From Prorocentrum cordatum (lineage: Eukaryota; Sar; Dinophyceae; Prorocentrales; Prorocentraceae), in the NCBI GenBank assembly GCA_963575745.1, contig CAUYUJ010014593.1, positions 427,508 to 491,507 on the forward strand: DNA of 64,000 nt. The letters run 5' to 3'. Shown here piece by piece: positions 53,130 through 64,000 of the stretch (position 1 is its first letter; each line of letters starts with the position of its first letter). A program made the position numbers and the translations under genes. The notes below the pieces were generated by a model, which searched no databases, had not been told where the DNA came from, and worked only from the letters and a program-made list of their open reading frames with translations.

Positions 53130-54406
53130 CTCGGCGCTGAAGCGGAGCGCGCCGTCGGACTCCACTTCGAGCGAGTCCGTCGGCTGGGGCGGCGGGCCCG
53201 CGCGCTCGCGCAGGCTGGAGCGCCGTGGCAGGCGGCGACTGGAGCGCTGGCTGGGGGGCTGATGGAGCGCGACTCTCAGCTCAACGGCCTGAGCTTGCTG
53301 GAGCAGCGCGCGGCGCGGACGCGCACCGAGAAGCACTGCGCGACGGAGCTCAAGGCGTTCGCGAAGTGGGCTGGAGTGGCCAGCGCACAGGAGATAGTTG
53401 CCGACAAGCTGGACGCGCTCTTGGCGACGTACTGCGAGGAGCTCTGGTTGCGCGGAGAGGCCCCGTCAATGGGGATGAAGGTTATCGCGTCGGCGCTCCA
53501 CGTGATGCCACAGTTCGGCAAGGTGGGGGGCCTGGGCCTGCCGAGGAGCTGGCGAGCTCTCAAAAGGTGGGTCAACGTGGTGCCGCCTCGGGAGCGCGTG
53601 CCCGGGCCTTCCCCGTCTGGGCGGCCATTGTCAATGCCCTCGTCGACAACGGAAAGTTGGAGATGGGGCTGAGCGCGCTGGTGATGTGGAGCACGCACTG
53701 CCGCCCGGAGCCTGCTGGCGATTCGGCCCGAGGACCTCGTGCGCCCGAGCTCCGTGTGCGGTCACTGGGGGGCTCTCCAGTCTCCCCGCCGCCCTCTGGT
53801 CGAAACCTGGCCCCCAGCAGCGCCGACCGCGCCGGCGCGTCCGACGGGCGGCAGGCAACAGGCGGCGGGCGCGCCAGCAGCAGTGGCAGAAGAAGCAGCA
53901 GCAGCAGCAGCAGCCGCGGCGCCAAGGACCAGCCGCTGATTGCCCCGCCTCTGGTCACGGGGCCCGCCGCGCGCCAATGGCCACAACCCTTAGACCCCGA
54001 CGCGGGGCAGCAGCTGTATAGAGCTAAGATCGGCGGCATCCAGTGGGACCCCCCCGGGGAGACACCTGGCAGGACGATGAGGCGGCTTCAAGTAACCCTC
54101 GGGGCGATGTCCACAAGCGCCAGGTACGCGTTCGCCGAGCAGCATGCCGTGCCCGGCAGCAAAGGCGCGCTCGACCCGCTACGGCACGACCAGCAAACTT
54201 GCGTAAATTTCTCGTCCTCCTCCCGCAGCCACAACTGCGACGTGCGGGCCATGGACGTCGCGCTGGACCTCGGCGCTGGCTCAGCTGCGCCGTCGCGGCA
54301 CCTGGGAGGAAGTGGCGGCGCGGGCAGGGGGCGCCGGGCGGCGGAGGGCCACGCGGACAGCCGCGCACCCAGGAAGGGCAAGAAACAGTGGAAGGTCGTC
54401 ACCTAA
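53130..54406 (+). pseudogene. tyrosine recombinase of the DIRS-like element
   Basis: It would insert the element by tyrosine-mediated strand exchange. Frame 3 shows an N-terminal, helical core-binding domain: QLNGLSLLEQRAARTRTEKH (about 53280-53340), ELKAFAKWAG, LDALLATYCEELWLRGE and a run to SWRALKRWVNVVPP (about 53585). Frame 2 continues with FPVWAAIVNALVDNGKLEMG and LVMWSTHCRP (53607-53707), which holds the likely first catalytic Arg. Frame 3 then carries SLLAIRPEDLVRPSSVCGHW (about 53712-53770). A Ser/Gln-rich stretch follows (53860-53930). The catalytic domain end is badly eroded. AMDVALDL and LAQLRRRGTWEEVAAR (about 54250-54330, two frames) resemble the segment before the final Tyr, which I cannot place. 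Confidence 0.6.
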
Positions 54407-55690
54407 AGCTCTGCGGGCGCGCCCGCCCTCGTTTCGCATTAGTCTGCCGCCGCCCCGCCCTTCCTGCCCCTCGCCGCCAGCTGCTCGCCAGTGGCCCCGT
54501 CGCCCCTCGCTGGCCGCTCAGGGCGGCTGCGGCGGCCAGGGCGGCTCGCGCGCGTGCCCCCGCCAGCGCCGCGGACGCAGCTGACGCCTTCGGGCGAGTC
54601 GGCGCAGTCCGTGATCGCTGGCCCGCACCACGCGCCGCCTGCACCACCCCGCGCCGACGCTCCCTGCGTCCGTCGGTGCCAGTGGTGCGTGTGTTCTATA
54701 TGTTTTCACCTCTGGCTGGATGCTGCCTGCTCGCAAGCCCCTGACCTCCCTCAGCGGCGCTTGCTCTTCCCGCCGCTCCTGGGCCCTGCGCGGCGCAAAG
54801 GTGCATTCCGGGGTGGTGGCCCCGCGCCGCCCTCCTTGCCATCGCTGCCTCCTGGGGCCCCCCGCTCCTTCCGCCCCTCCTCAGGCAGCCGGGCTCGCAG
54901 CGGCTCTGACGGCCCTGGCTTCCTGCCCCCCCCTGCTCCACATGTCAAATTTCCTCGTTGGCGCACGGAGCCCCCGAGTGCACGTGGTCCAGCTTGTGCT
55001 CTCCTGACCGTCGGCCGACTGCGTTGACTACGCCCACTGTTCCCGGCGGCGGTGTCCACGACACTTTCGTGTTCACTTGACCGCGTGCTTGAGGCGCGCA
55101 CCTGCCAGTTCCTGGTCAGTTCTCCTCAGATGTCGACGAACTAGTTCGGGAGTGCGCGTGGTTTCTTTTGATCCGTTGTCTCAGGTTCAGTTGCGGTGTT
55201 GATCGCGTCCATCGTTTCCCAGGCGACCCCGCTTTGCCGTTCGCGTTAACTCTGTTCACGGTTCGACGAAAAGTGTCCGGATCAGTACTCCCTTCAGGAG
55301 TCTCGTTGTGTGCGACTTTGGTGGCGCCACTTCCATGCACCAGTTTCCAGGTCAGTGTGTTCTTCCTGGCCTAGCTGGTGTCAGCGTTCCTTCGTGATGG
55401 TGCTCCTGGCTTCATCCTGGTATCGCTCCCGCGCCATTTTGGCTGCGCTCCAACCTCGGTTGGCTAATTTTGCATGCGTTCGCTCCTGGGCCTGCTTCTT
55501 GGCAGCTGCAGCCCGCACCTCCTCGCGCAGTCCGGTGAGCCTAGGTGCTGCTTAGGCCGCCGGTTTGTCGGCGCGTTCGGAAATTAGGTTCGCACGTGGC
55601 CCGCCCGACCCTTGACGCTGCTGGCGCGCCCGCCTGCGGCCGCGACGGAAAAAAATATCCCCACCAGCCCATCCAGTAACGATGCCCAGG
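54407..55690. other. unassigned, downstream of the DIRS-like element
   Basis: GC-rich to 55000 (may include the element's 3' part), then ordinary sequence. No gene or boundary recognised. Confidence 0.4.
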
Positions 55691-55739
55691 CAAGTTGAAG
55701 TGATCAGGGAAGTGCGGCAGCAAAGAGGAGGACTGCCGA

Positions 55740-55915
55740 ACCGTACGATTCTTGGTGGCCTCTTGGGACGTTTTGGGGGTCTCTTGGCGATCCTGGGGGG
55801 TTTTTCGGGGTCTTGGGTGTTTCGGGGGGGGGGGGGGGGGGGCATCTTGGGGCCATCTTGGGACCTCGTGGGGCCTCCTGGGCGCTTCTTGGGGCCATCT
55901 TGGAGGAGATCGGTC
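55740..55915 (+). repeat. CTTGGGG-type degenerate repeat, site 1
   Basis: TCTTGG, CTCTTGGGA, TCTTGGGG and GGGGCCTC variants recur every 10-20 bp, broken by an 18-G run at 55825-55843. Confidence 0.65.
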
Positions 55916-56540
55916 AACGAAGGGGGGTCCCTCAATTAAGGTCCCCCCCAGGAGGCCAAACTGGGGCCAAAACCTTAGTAAAATCAATGAGTTTGGTTTC
56001 CTCGCCGAGGCCGTTTTGGACGCTCTAACTACCCGCGGCGCCCCCCGTCCAGGTCCAGGGGAGGGGGCAGGGGGAGGGGTAAACTCCCCCCCGAAAGGGG
56101 AAGAGGGAGGGGTGGAAGAGGAAACGCCCTAAACCACCGACGCCCAGAGGGCTGGTGGGATTCTTCGAAAGTTCTTTGATTTGTTCGGGGGCCAAGATCA
56201 TTTCATTCCTGAGTGTTCTATCCTGGGCCTCTTCTTGGCCACTCAGGGGCCAGGAACAATTAGAGACGAGCACAATTAGAAATGAGCACGATTAGAAATG
56301 AACGACGTGTCTGGTGGACTTTGTATCCGAATGTGCGAGAGGCCAAAAAGGAGACCCCAATGCGGTGGGGGCCTTCGCTAGTGAATGTGCCCAGGAGGCT
56401 GCTGGCCCAGGAGGGTTCATGAGGGCGGCGGCGATATCCATGGCTGGTCCACGATTCGAATTCCACCGATTTCGGGACACTGCATTTCCGTGTCCAATGC
56501 CCCACCGTTATGGAGAACGTCTCGCCACCCATTCGCGCAA
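55916..56540. other. unassigned
   Basis: Short tandem ATTAGAAATGAGCACG-type copies at 56260-56300. Nothing else supported. Confidence 0.45.
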
Positions 56541-56544
56541 GTAA

Positions 56545-56625
56545 GGACAATTTAGAAGACGAGTAAGCGCGGCGCCAAGGCGAGAGCCTCTTTTTGAAAA
56601 CGACCCGCCGTTCATCAGCCCCTTG
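56545..56625 (+). repeat. isolated R-family 80-bp unit
   Basis: GGCGCCAAGGCGAGAGCC and GAAAACGACCCGCC in the R-unit order, without the rest of the element. Confidence 0.7.
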
Positions 56626-57034
56626 ATTGTGGAACACGACGGTGTGCAGCGCCAGCAAAACAAGAACCGCACTTTTAAAACCGTTTTGTGGTCCACGCGC
56701 CAAGACCAATCTGAAGCCATTTGTTTTGAGGCCTGCTGCGGCGACGAGGACGATGCAGACGAGGATGTGGATGATGCTGGAAACGGCGTGCTTGGGAACG
56801 GTTGGGGAGGGAAGCGTTTGGGCGCGCTTGGGATCGCCTTGGTTCTTATGGCGCCGCCTGGGGCAGCCTGGTCCCTGATCGGAACCGGTGATGAGGAACC
56901 CTAAACGGATCGATTCGTTATGTCTTTGTTGTCGATGTATTGTTTGTTGTTCCGCCAATGTGGCCCATGAAGTTTTCGTGGCCACCATTCCCTGTTGAAG
57001 ATTAGCAAAGGCGCGCCGAGCATGATTTGTTTAC

Positions 57035-57400
57035 ATCAGATGGTGAGGGTTGGGTCGGGCGGATGTGCACCGAATGCTTTTGTTGCGCAAGATGGTGCGG
57101 GTTGGGTCAAGTGGATGTGCACCGAATCACGTATGAGGCATAAGATGATGAGGGTTGGGTTGGGTGGATGTGGACCAAATCGAAGTCGCTGCATCGAATG
57201 GTAAGGGTTGGGTCGTATGGCTGTGCGCCGAATAGTTGATTGGCCTGGTCAGCCATACGTTTCAAGTTTGCCCTTAACTTTCTTCTCACCAGAAAGGCAT
57301 TCGTTGCATCGGATGGTGAGGGTTGGGTCAGTGGGATACGCGCCGAATAGCATGTGTTGCGTATGGTGCTGAGGGTTGGGTCGTTGGCTTGTGTGGATAT
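57035..57400 (+). repeat. about 53-bp minisatellite around GAGGGTTGGGTC
   Basis: GATGGTGAGGGTTGGGTC or variants at 57040, 57091, 57145, 57197, 57311 and 57364, each followed by GGATGTGCACCGAAT-like sequence. Confidence 0.85.
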
Positions 57401-57650
57401 GCGCGGCGCTGGCGCGAGAACCACATTTTGAAAAAAACAGGCCTCCAATCTTGAATATGTAGCAAGTTTTTTAGACGATTCCGCGCGGCGCTAAGGCGAG
57501 AGCCACATTTGAACACGTCCCGGCTTCCATCCTTGAAGCTCGTGCAAGTTTTCAAGACGATTGTGTGCAGCGCTGAGGCGAGAGCCGCATTTTGAAATCA
57601 CGCAGGCTCCATGCTGGAATCTGTTCTGAATTTCAAGTTTCAGGAGCATA
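57400..57650 (+). repeat. R-family units, three tandem copies
   Basis: GGCG(C/A)GAGAACCACATTTTGAA, GGCGAGAGCCACATTTG and GGCGAGAGCCGCATTTTGAA units about 80 bp apart, followed by a polypurine tract at 57655-57695 as in full R copies. Confidence 0.75.
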
Positions 57651-57695
57651 GTTGGAAGGAGGAGGAGGAGGAGGAAGAGGAGTGAGAGGGGAGGG

Positions 57696-57731
57696 AGAAC
57701 TGTATATATATATATATATATATATATATTC
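57696..57731. repeat. (TA)n microsatellite
   Basis: Perfect TA run of about 30 bp in an otherwise GC-rich region. Confidence 0.95.
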
Positions 57732-59130
57732 GCCCTCCTCCCTCGTATTCCTCCCCCCTCCTTTTTCTCGTCAGCCCCCCGGCCGAGAGGCACCATGGAG
57801 CCGTTCCAGGTCGCCCACCTAGACGGTCTGCAGGATGGAGTGGACGATGCAGGGCAAGGAGAAGGGAATTGGGGATGAAGGGGGAGGGAGGAGGGGTTGA
57901 AGACGAAGGGGTGGGTTCGGACGATTTCGTTGGTTCTCGTCGGCTTTCCCGCCTCCGGAAGCTTTCCAGCGGTTGCGCCTCGCCGAAGCGTTCCAGGGGT
58001 GCCCGGATCGTCCCGAACGGCCACCGGAGAGCCGAGTTCTGGGCCGAAGCCCGACGGCAAGATTATGGGAGGACCACGACGAGGTGCGATGAGGAGGAGG
58101 AGGAGGATGAGAAGAAGGAGGAGAAGGAGGGATTGACGGTTAGAGGAGCAGCACATGTTCGGTGGTTTTGTCTTGATGTTTTCGTTTCTGTTTCGCCCCC
58201 CGTCCTGGGAGGCCCTCGTCGGCACCGCGGCATGTGCTTCGAGGACTTGGTCAGAACCCGTTCTGGGGGCCGATTTTGAGGGTCAATACAGGGCCCGTCT
58301 TAATATTGACCAGGTGTCATAGAAGCCCTCGCCTCATCAACGATCTTGCGTTATCTCGTGATCCAGCCAGTTGGGTTGAGTCTTCTTTCCGATCCACGCT
58401 TGTCAGCTCAGTTGTTTGTTCGACGATCCGATGCTACCAAACTATCCCTAGGCGGGATATCGTCTATCATTGGGATCACGTCCGTTGATGGTGATACGCG
58501 TGCTAATATTCCCATCCAAATGGTCATCGACAAGCAGTTGCGACTGAATGGGCAACAGTGCGCGAGGTACATGAGCGCGGGTAACGCAGCAGAGCCGCAT
58601 CATCGAGGGATTCAGCTTGAAGAAGATGTTCAAACCAGCGCTGGACATTAGCAGAGTTTCGTTTGACGCAGGCTCAGTTATCATCTGGGTCATCTCCGAC
58701 GCCATGGGAGCCAGCCGCACCTGCAGGGGCCTTTGTTGAGGCCGCTGACTCAGCAGCTAAGTAGGACCCAAGTCCTGAATGCCACCTGGATCAGCGCCCT
58801 TGGAGTCCAGATGATGTAGCACCTCCAATGCGTGTTCCGAGCGTTGGTCCCTTCACTCCAGAGCCTTCGATTAGGACTGTTGGATGCCGATCAGCTTCAG
58901 TGAACTGCGTCCCTCGTCCGGATGCCATAAGCCCTCCTATTCCAGAATATACGGAATTCAACGGGAGTCCATCCCAGGGTGCCTGTCCTCAGACGATGTC
59001 GGTATGGCTCTCATTGGACTCGCCCATGCGCGCGTAAAACACAGTACTTTCAACAGTTTGGTCGTCGACTGCATTGGCGTTGTGAGGAACACTATCGCTA
59101 TCGCAGGGCTCGTTTCGATGCCGCCGATTC
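57732..59130. other. unassigned
   Basis: Includes purine-rich 57860-57910 and 58080-58135. 58290-59050 has ordinary complexity and several open frames (for example a 101-codon frame at 58346-58651) but no domain I recognise. Confidence 0.4.
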
Positions 59131-59335
59131 GATTCGATTCGACCTCGATGGATTCCGATGCCGATTCGATTCGATTTTGGATTCCGATTTGGGTTCTGAT
59201 TTCTCAATGCACGCACACTAGCCACTAGCCTGCCGATTTCCGCCGATTCGACTTTTCCCGACTCGGCTGCCGATTTCCGCCGATCCGGTTCATGTCGACT
59301 TCCGATCCGACTTGTCGATTCGATTCTGGGCTCTC
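59130..59335 (+). repeat. CGATTC/GATTCGATT degenerate repeat
   Basis: CCGATTCGATTC and GATTCCGATGCC variants in tandem, ending with three CCGATTTCCGCCGATTCG-like units. Confidence 0.75.
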
Positions 59336-59779
59336 CTGCTATCGGGGCAAGTGGCAGCAGACCTGCAGTGCAACTCTCACATCTTCGAAGCTTCTCGGAT
59401 GCGCATGGAAAGTCATTGGCAGAATGCAGCGTCGCCCAAGCAGTGATGATTTGCTGACCCGTTGCTGTACCTTGCCTTCCAGGGCCATCTCGTCTACGCC
59501 TTCTTTACATTCATTTGCGCCATTTTGAATATAGGAGGTCTTGACTTAACGCCTAATTGGTCGGTTAATGGAGTTGTAGGTTGCGGGGTCTTCATGCTCG
59601 TCCGCATGTGAGTCGGAGTGCGGCCAGAGAAATCAAGACATCAGACTCTGATGATCAGAGCCACTACATCTCACAGGAAGCTACTGTCCCCGTTTGAAAA
59701 TGTGGGTCGACTCTCAGAAGGCACTGGTGACGAAAACCTGTTGCACACTGGGACCCAGGTCCCAGCCATTGCACTCGCA
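59336..59779. other. unassigned
   Basis: No supported feature. Confidence 0.45.
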
Positions 59780-59975
59780 TGCACACACCAACAGCAAGAA
59801 CAACAACAACGACAACAACGACGACGACAACATCAACAGCATCAACATCAACACCAACAACATCAGCAACACCAATGCCATCGTCATCAACACCAACAAC
59901 AGCAGCAACAACAAGGACATCAGCAGCATCATCATCATCATCATCAACAACAACAACATCAACATCAACATTATT
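59780..59975 (+). repeat. (CAA/CAT)n compound microsatellite
   Basis: CAACAACGACGAC, then CAACATCAACATCAAC and (CAT)n, about 190 bp. Confidence 0.9.
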
Positions 59976-60004
59976 TATTATCGCTTCGCTCATTCCGCCC
60001 GCCC

Positions 60005-60115
60005 TGGAGCGCTATTTGGGGCCTCTTGGGGCCGTCTTAGGGGCCTCTTGGAGGCTTCTTGGGAGCGTCTTGGGGCTTCTTGGCGGCGTCTTGGGCTCTG
60101 GGGGGCCCCTTGGGG
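60005..60115 (+). repeat. CTTGGGG-type degenerate repeat, site 2
   Basis: TTGGGGCCTCTTGGGGCCGTC and GGCTTCTTGGGAGCGTCTTG units, as at 55740 and 61575. Confidence 0.65.
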
Positions 60116-60709
60116 CGGGAGGGGGGGTAGTCGATTGCAGCCACCCCCTCTGAGGCCACGATCCTCGTGAGTGGTGGCGAAAAATAGCCTCCCCCCTGGG
60201 GATCGCCCGGGACCCAGCCAGGGATCGGCCGGGGTATTTTTCGTCCATGCATGGGCCCCCAGGGGCCGCCCCGCGCGCGCGAACTCGAAATATTGTTAAG
60301 TAGTTACCGGAGATCTTAGCACGCCTCTAGCCCGTTCGGCCGGCGAATTAGCAACAGCAGCATTCGCCACTTCTCGAAACAGTAGGCGTACACAACGCAC
60401 GGTCCCGACATTATCACGAAGACAAACCTTGGAGTGGAGTGCTTTGAATGGGTTCGCCTCCCTCGTCAGATGGTTCCGAGGCTGCAGAAACCCGAGTCTG
60501 TGACAATGTGTGACATCAATGTTGATATAAGATCCTATAGCCGAGCTGCCTGGCATGGTGACGATTCACTGGCGGCAGTACTTTGGAAGTACTTGGCGAG
60601 ACCGCGACTTCTGAGTAAAGTGGCATCGGTAAGCATATAGAAACGCAGTGAGGCCAATTTTAGTTAAATCACCAGTGCACAAGAGAAAAACTCAATCAGT
60701 AGATGGTAT
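60116..60709. other. unassigned
   Basis: No supported feature. Confidence 0.45.
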
Positions 60710-60915
60710 TACAGTTACTGATATGGATATTGAGATTGATGGTGAGATCGATCGTTGAATCGATAGTGAGGGCGATTGTAAGTTCCATCGTGAGACCGAT
60801 AGTGCAGTCGATTCAATGAGGTCGACAGTGAGTTCGATGATGGGATCGTTGATGAGATCGATTGTGAGATTGCTAGAGAGATCTATAGAGAGGTGGGTAA
60901 TTGAGATCGGTGGTG
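60710..60915 (+). repeat. GTGAGATCGAT-type minisatellite
   Basis: GTGAGATCGATTG, GTGAGACCGAT and GATGAGATCG variants about every 18-20 bp. Confidence 0.75.
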
Positions 60916-61574
60916 AGACCGATCGATAAGAAGAACGACCAGGAACACGGGAACCCGGGAACCTCGCCGGCCACCGAAATTGGCTTGGAATCCGGAACTG
61001 GAATCGAGAACCCGGGAACCCGGCCGCCCACCGAGTTCGGCCCCGAGTTTTCGTTAATTTTTGTTTCTGGTCAATCTAGGCCGAAAACCTGTGCAGACGA
61101 ATAAATTCAAAAGCGTGTATACGAGAGCTAACAAACGCTAGGCCTGAGCGGCCGCCACTTCGTCAAGCGACACCTTTGTGCGCAGCCTTTCGCCGGATGG
61201 TCTCCCATGCCACCGCGTTGGCAGGGCGGAGGGGGGACATCTTCCACATAGGAAAACCGGTTTCACGCGATGACGCGTATGGGGGTACAGTCGACGACAA
61301 TCTAGCATTCATTGGGGAATGTCTTGGTGCCTTCTTATTGTTTACTTGGTTTCTCTTGGGACCCTCTTGGGGGCAGCGAGGAGGACGAATCGGAGTCAGA
61401 CGAGGAGGACGACGACCAGGGCAAGAACGAGGATGAGGACGAGGACGGTGAGAAGGAGGACGATAAGGGCGATAAGGAGAAGGAGGAGAATGAGGTGGAC
61501 GACGACGAAACGAAGAAAAGGATGGGGATGATGAAGAGGAGGGAACAGTGAGGAGGAGACCTCTCTCGGTGCCT
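60916..61574. other. unassigned
   Basis: A short GGAACCCGG duplication at 60950-61025 and a GAGGACGA-rich stretch at 61380-61500. Confidence 0.45.
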
Positions 61575-61718
61575 TCTTGAAGCTTTATTCGGTGGTATTA
61601 GAGTCTTCTTGTGGCTCGTTTGGGGGTCTTGGGCCTTCTTGTTGCCCTCTGGGGACTCTCTTGGGGACCTCTTGGGAGCCCTGAAGGGCCTTTTGGGGCC
61701 CGTCCGCAGGTACCTCGT
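61575..61718 (+). repeat. CTTGGGG-type degenerate repeat, site 3
   Basis: TCTTGTGG, CTTGGGCC and CTCTTGGGGACC units in the same style as 55740 and 60005. Confidence 0.6.
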
Positions 61719-61726
61719 GGCCGCCA

Positions 61727-61925
61727 CATAGTTTGCACCACATGGTTTGCACCATCTGATTTGTACCACATATCTTTCACCACATAGCTTGAACCACAAA
61801 GCTTGCACTGCACAGCTTGCACCACGTAGCCTCCACCACAGCTTGTACCACGCTTTTGCACCACATTTCGTATACACCATAAGGCTTGCAGCACGATGTT
61901 TGCACCACATAGCTGGCACATCCAG
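61727..61925 (+). repeat. 17-bp minisatellite GCACCACATAGCTT
   Basis: TTGCACCACATAG(C/T)TT with variants recurs about a dozen times with roughly 17-bp spacing. Confidence 0.85.
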
Positions 61926-63440
61926 GCTGCACGAAGTCACTGCTTGGTTCCACGCTGGCGAACTTGGGATGAACACCTTGGCGACACGTCGGTCGCTGCA
62001 ACAGGGGAAGTTGCGTTCCTGGATGACCGATTGAGGAGGAACAAAAAGAGGAAAAAGGACAACGGGGGAGGGAGGAGGCTAGGTGTCGCCGTGGGGGAGT
62101 GGAAGCTCGAGCGCAGCATAGAACGTACGGGTTTGGTGTGTGGTGCCTGGGTGTGGGTGTGCCCGTCTCTCTCTCTCTCTCTCTTCCTTGTCTCGCTCCG
62201 CCCCATTGGGGCTCGAGCCGTTTGCGGGCCTGCGAGGGCCGGGAAGCCTGCGCCTCCCGCGGCGGGCGGCCCGCGCGACCCCCACACGGCCGGCGCCGCG
62301 AGCGCGCCGGGCCGCGGGCGCCCCAGCGCGGGCAGGGCGAGGCACACCCGCCCGCGAGACGTCAGCCAGGCTGGCTGCGGGCCCCGGGGAAGCGCCGCCA
62401 GAGCGGCGCCCCGGACGAGGAGGTGAGCTCGAGGAGGGCACGTTGAGTTCATAGGGTTTGGGGGCGGGGCCAGACGAGCTGACTTGCCGTTGGCTGCCAC
62501 GAATCCCATGCGCGTCCGAGGAGGCCCCGCACGTTCTTGTCGGCGGCGGTGTGTGCTGCCGCTCGCGTACGCTACAGGCTGATGCCTCGCGGCTTGCCCA
62601 AGAGATGAGGTGGGCACGTCCTCGGGGAGGCGACGCCGGTGCGGCGCCCAGGGATCAGGAGGGGGCTGAGGTGCTGCGAGGCGAAGGCTGCGCCCCATGA
62701 TGGCTCTGCTTCACATGATGGTCGGGCTCGTGAGCGCCGCGGGGATACGACGGTGGATCGACCCATCCAGGACGCCTATGCTGCCTCTGCCCCCGGCTGC
62801 GGACGATGAGGCGGCCACCGCTGCACAAGCCGCGGAGGAGGCTGAGTGGCTGGCCCTCGCCGAAGGGCAAGGGCGAGGAGACTGGGCTGCTGAGGGTACA
62901 TTGCGTTGGTCGGAGGCGCCCGAGCTGCCAGGACCCCCCACCCGGCGGGCAGGCTGCCTGCAAGGGACGAACGACGCGATTGGCACCATCAGGGGGATCG
63001 CCACCATTTGCAGGCAAGGTCGGAGCGGCCCCACCCCGGCCTCAGCCAACCCCGCGCCCCGTGGTCGAGGATATCACCCCAGGTCGACGCGGGGAGGAAG
63101 GAGGCTCAGGAGGGAGGAGGCCAGGGAGGATGGCTTTGTACGAGGAGGCGTGGACGAGCCACCCCGCGCCCTTCCGCGCAGGACCCAAACGAAGGCGACG
63201 ACGACGATGAATTCCTCGGGCGTTTCAGCTTCGGCGACGTGAGGATGAGCTGGCAAGGCGGTTGGCCCACGAGCATTCCGGAGCTGTCTGAGCAGCGGGG
63301 GTGTTCTGGTCAGCGTTGTGAACTTTTTGCGCGTGCTCGCTTTCGGTGCGAGCTGGCCCCGCGCGCACTGGATGGCGACCCCCTGCCTCGTGGTGACCAT
63401 GCTCATCGGAGCTGGGCATGGGTCACCTGAGCGGTGGAGT
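61926..63440. other. unassigned, coding-like composition in part
   Basis: A (CT)n run at 62166-62185. From 62458 to about 63430 the sequence is GC-rich and non-repetitive, with open pieces in different frames (for example 181 codons from 62697, an Ala/Glu-rich segment EAEWLALAEGQGRGD, and DDEFLGRFSFGDVRMSWQGG at about 63206-63265). Its composition resembles the DIRS-like region, and it could be another eroded element, but I recognise no motif. Confidence 0.3.
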
Positions 63441-64000
63441 TGCTTGTCCGTGTTCTCCTGAGGGCGGTGGGGCAGCTCTGCGTTTTGCGTGCAATCGCTG
63501 TAAGGGGGGCTGCCGCCGCCGACGGTGAGGTATTTCGTTTGCGAGGTCCGAGAATTGGCAGATTTGCGGACAGAGTGTTCTAGCATGCAGCTGGTAATAT
63601 ACCACGGCATTTGCCTCAACGTCACGACGGCTGAGGAACTTGGAGGAGCCCCGAGATAAAAAAAAACGGTTCGTCCATGCCGAGAGGCACCTTGCACCGA
63701 CGCCGCCAATTGCGCCGTGCACGCCCCTGCCTGCGAGCGCGTGGCGGAGAGAACCGACGCCAGCCTCGACGCGCTGATCACCCACCCCAAGGCCGTGCCT
63801 GCCCGCGAGGGCGCTGGGCGCAGGCGCCGCGGCCTGCGGTCGCGGTCGCAGGGTGCAAACGAGGCGGGCAACGCGGGTGCCATCGTGGACGGCGGTCGCC
63901 GTCAGATACGCCAGCGTAGCTCCTGCGCGACCCCAATTCGGAGTCGGAGCCGACGCGCCCGCAGTCCCGGTGCATGGCTCACAAGATATTGCACATGGAG
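63441..64000. other. unassigned window end
   Basis: An open frame on + near 63690-64000 (AVHAPACERVAERTDASLDA region) continues off the window. No domain recognised. Confidence 0.3.

Larger units (their letters stand above)
47150..54406 (+). mobile_element. degraded tyrosine-recombinase (DIRS-like) retroelement
   Basis: The order is Gag-like, pre-RT, RT, RNase H, tyrosine recombinase, all on +. An RT/RNase H pol combined with a tyrosine recombinase instead of a DDE integrase is the defining layout of DIRS-type elements. All parts carry frameshifts and there is an in-frame stop in RNase H, so this copy is dead. Terminal repeats could not be found, so both ends are set by the readable coding limits. 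Codon use is GC-rich, like its surroundings. Similarity to repeated dinoflagellate elements is my recognition, not a search result. Confidence 0.7.

Noticed and set aside
53860-53930. Gln/Ser-rich stretch as a functional domain of the recombinase
   Set aside because: It is a short CAG/AGC repeat within a frameshifted region, most likely slippage.
56260-56988. 242-codon open frame on the - strand
   Set aside because: It overlaps an R-family 80-bp unit and shows no recognised domain. Likely chance.
57035-57400. Telomere-like AGGGTTGGG repeats
   Set aside because: The unit is about 53 bp long and does not contain tandem TTTAGGG, so it is an ordinary minisatellite.

Overview
The window looks like dinoflagellate nuclear DNA from an accessory, repeat-dominated region. 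This is inferred from three things: a GC-rich background packed with long tri-, di- and pentanucleotide microsatellites; very low gene density; and retroelement remnants whose proteins (a Gag-like protein, a reverse transcriptase with a VDN-type catalytic motif, RNase H and a tyrosine recombinase, plus LINE reverse transcriptases) read like the diverged retroelements I know from dinoflagellates. I could not identify any intact host gene, tRNA, rRNA or CRISPR array. No database search was run, so family names are by motif recognition only.

Layout. 1-13800 is a diverged quasi-palindrome. Repeat modules I call P, XY and Z occur on the left in + orientation (P about 690-1765, XY twice at 1765-3493, a 12-bp satellite, Z at about 4180-4256). 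They recur on the right in - orientation (Z at about 7306-7390, satellite, XY at 7906-8703, then P twice at 11208-13790). The centre (4257-7305) is GC-rich and unassigned. Inside the right half sits a 2490-bp insertion (8711-11200) with 40-bp terminal inverted repeats and a 7-bp target duplication, which I read as a DNA-transposon-like element. 13800-17950 holds a 73-bp satellite, a palindromic cluster and a 100-bp satellite. 17952-19280 is a 5'-truncated, frameshifted LINE reverse transcriptase followed by two foldback elements (19281-19453 and 19700-19872).

20600-34300 is mostly microsatellites, including about 980 bp of GAT/GAG repeats, a 390-bp alternating purine-pyrimidine tract and a (TGTTG)n tract. 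It also holds degenerate minisatellites, a third foldback (26169-26365) and two dispersed families: Q (21829 and 43226) and R (31530, 36228, 40545, plus scattered units). 34827-35645 is a second broken LINE. 37770-38560 is a 405-bp tandem duplication.

47150-54406 is the main coding-like feature: one degraded tyrosine-recombinase (DIRS-like) retroelement. It reads, in order, Gag-like ORF, pol start overlapping the Gag stop by ATGA, a pre-RT region interrupted by about 1.2 kb, RT plus RNase H, and a tyrosine recombinase, with several frameshifts and an in-frame stop. 54400-64000 returns to minisatellites and unassigned GC-rich sequence.

Nothing here forms a host pathway. The genes that can be read are all mobile-element genes and all are broken, so the interest lies in the architecture of the repeats and in the element lineages.
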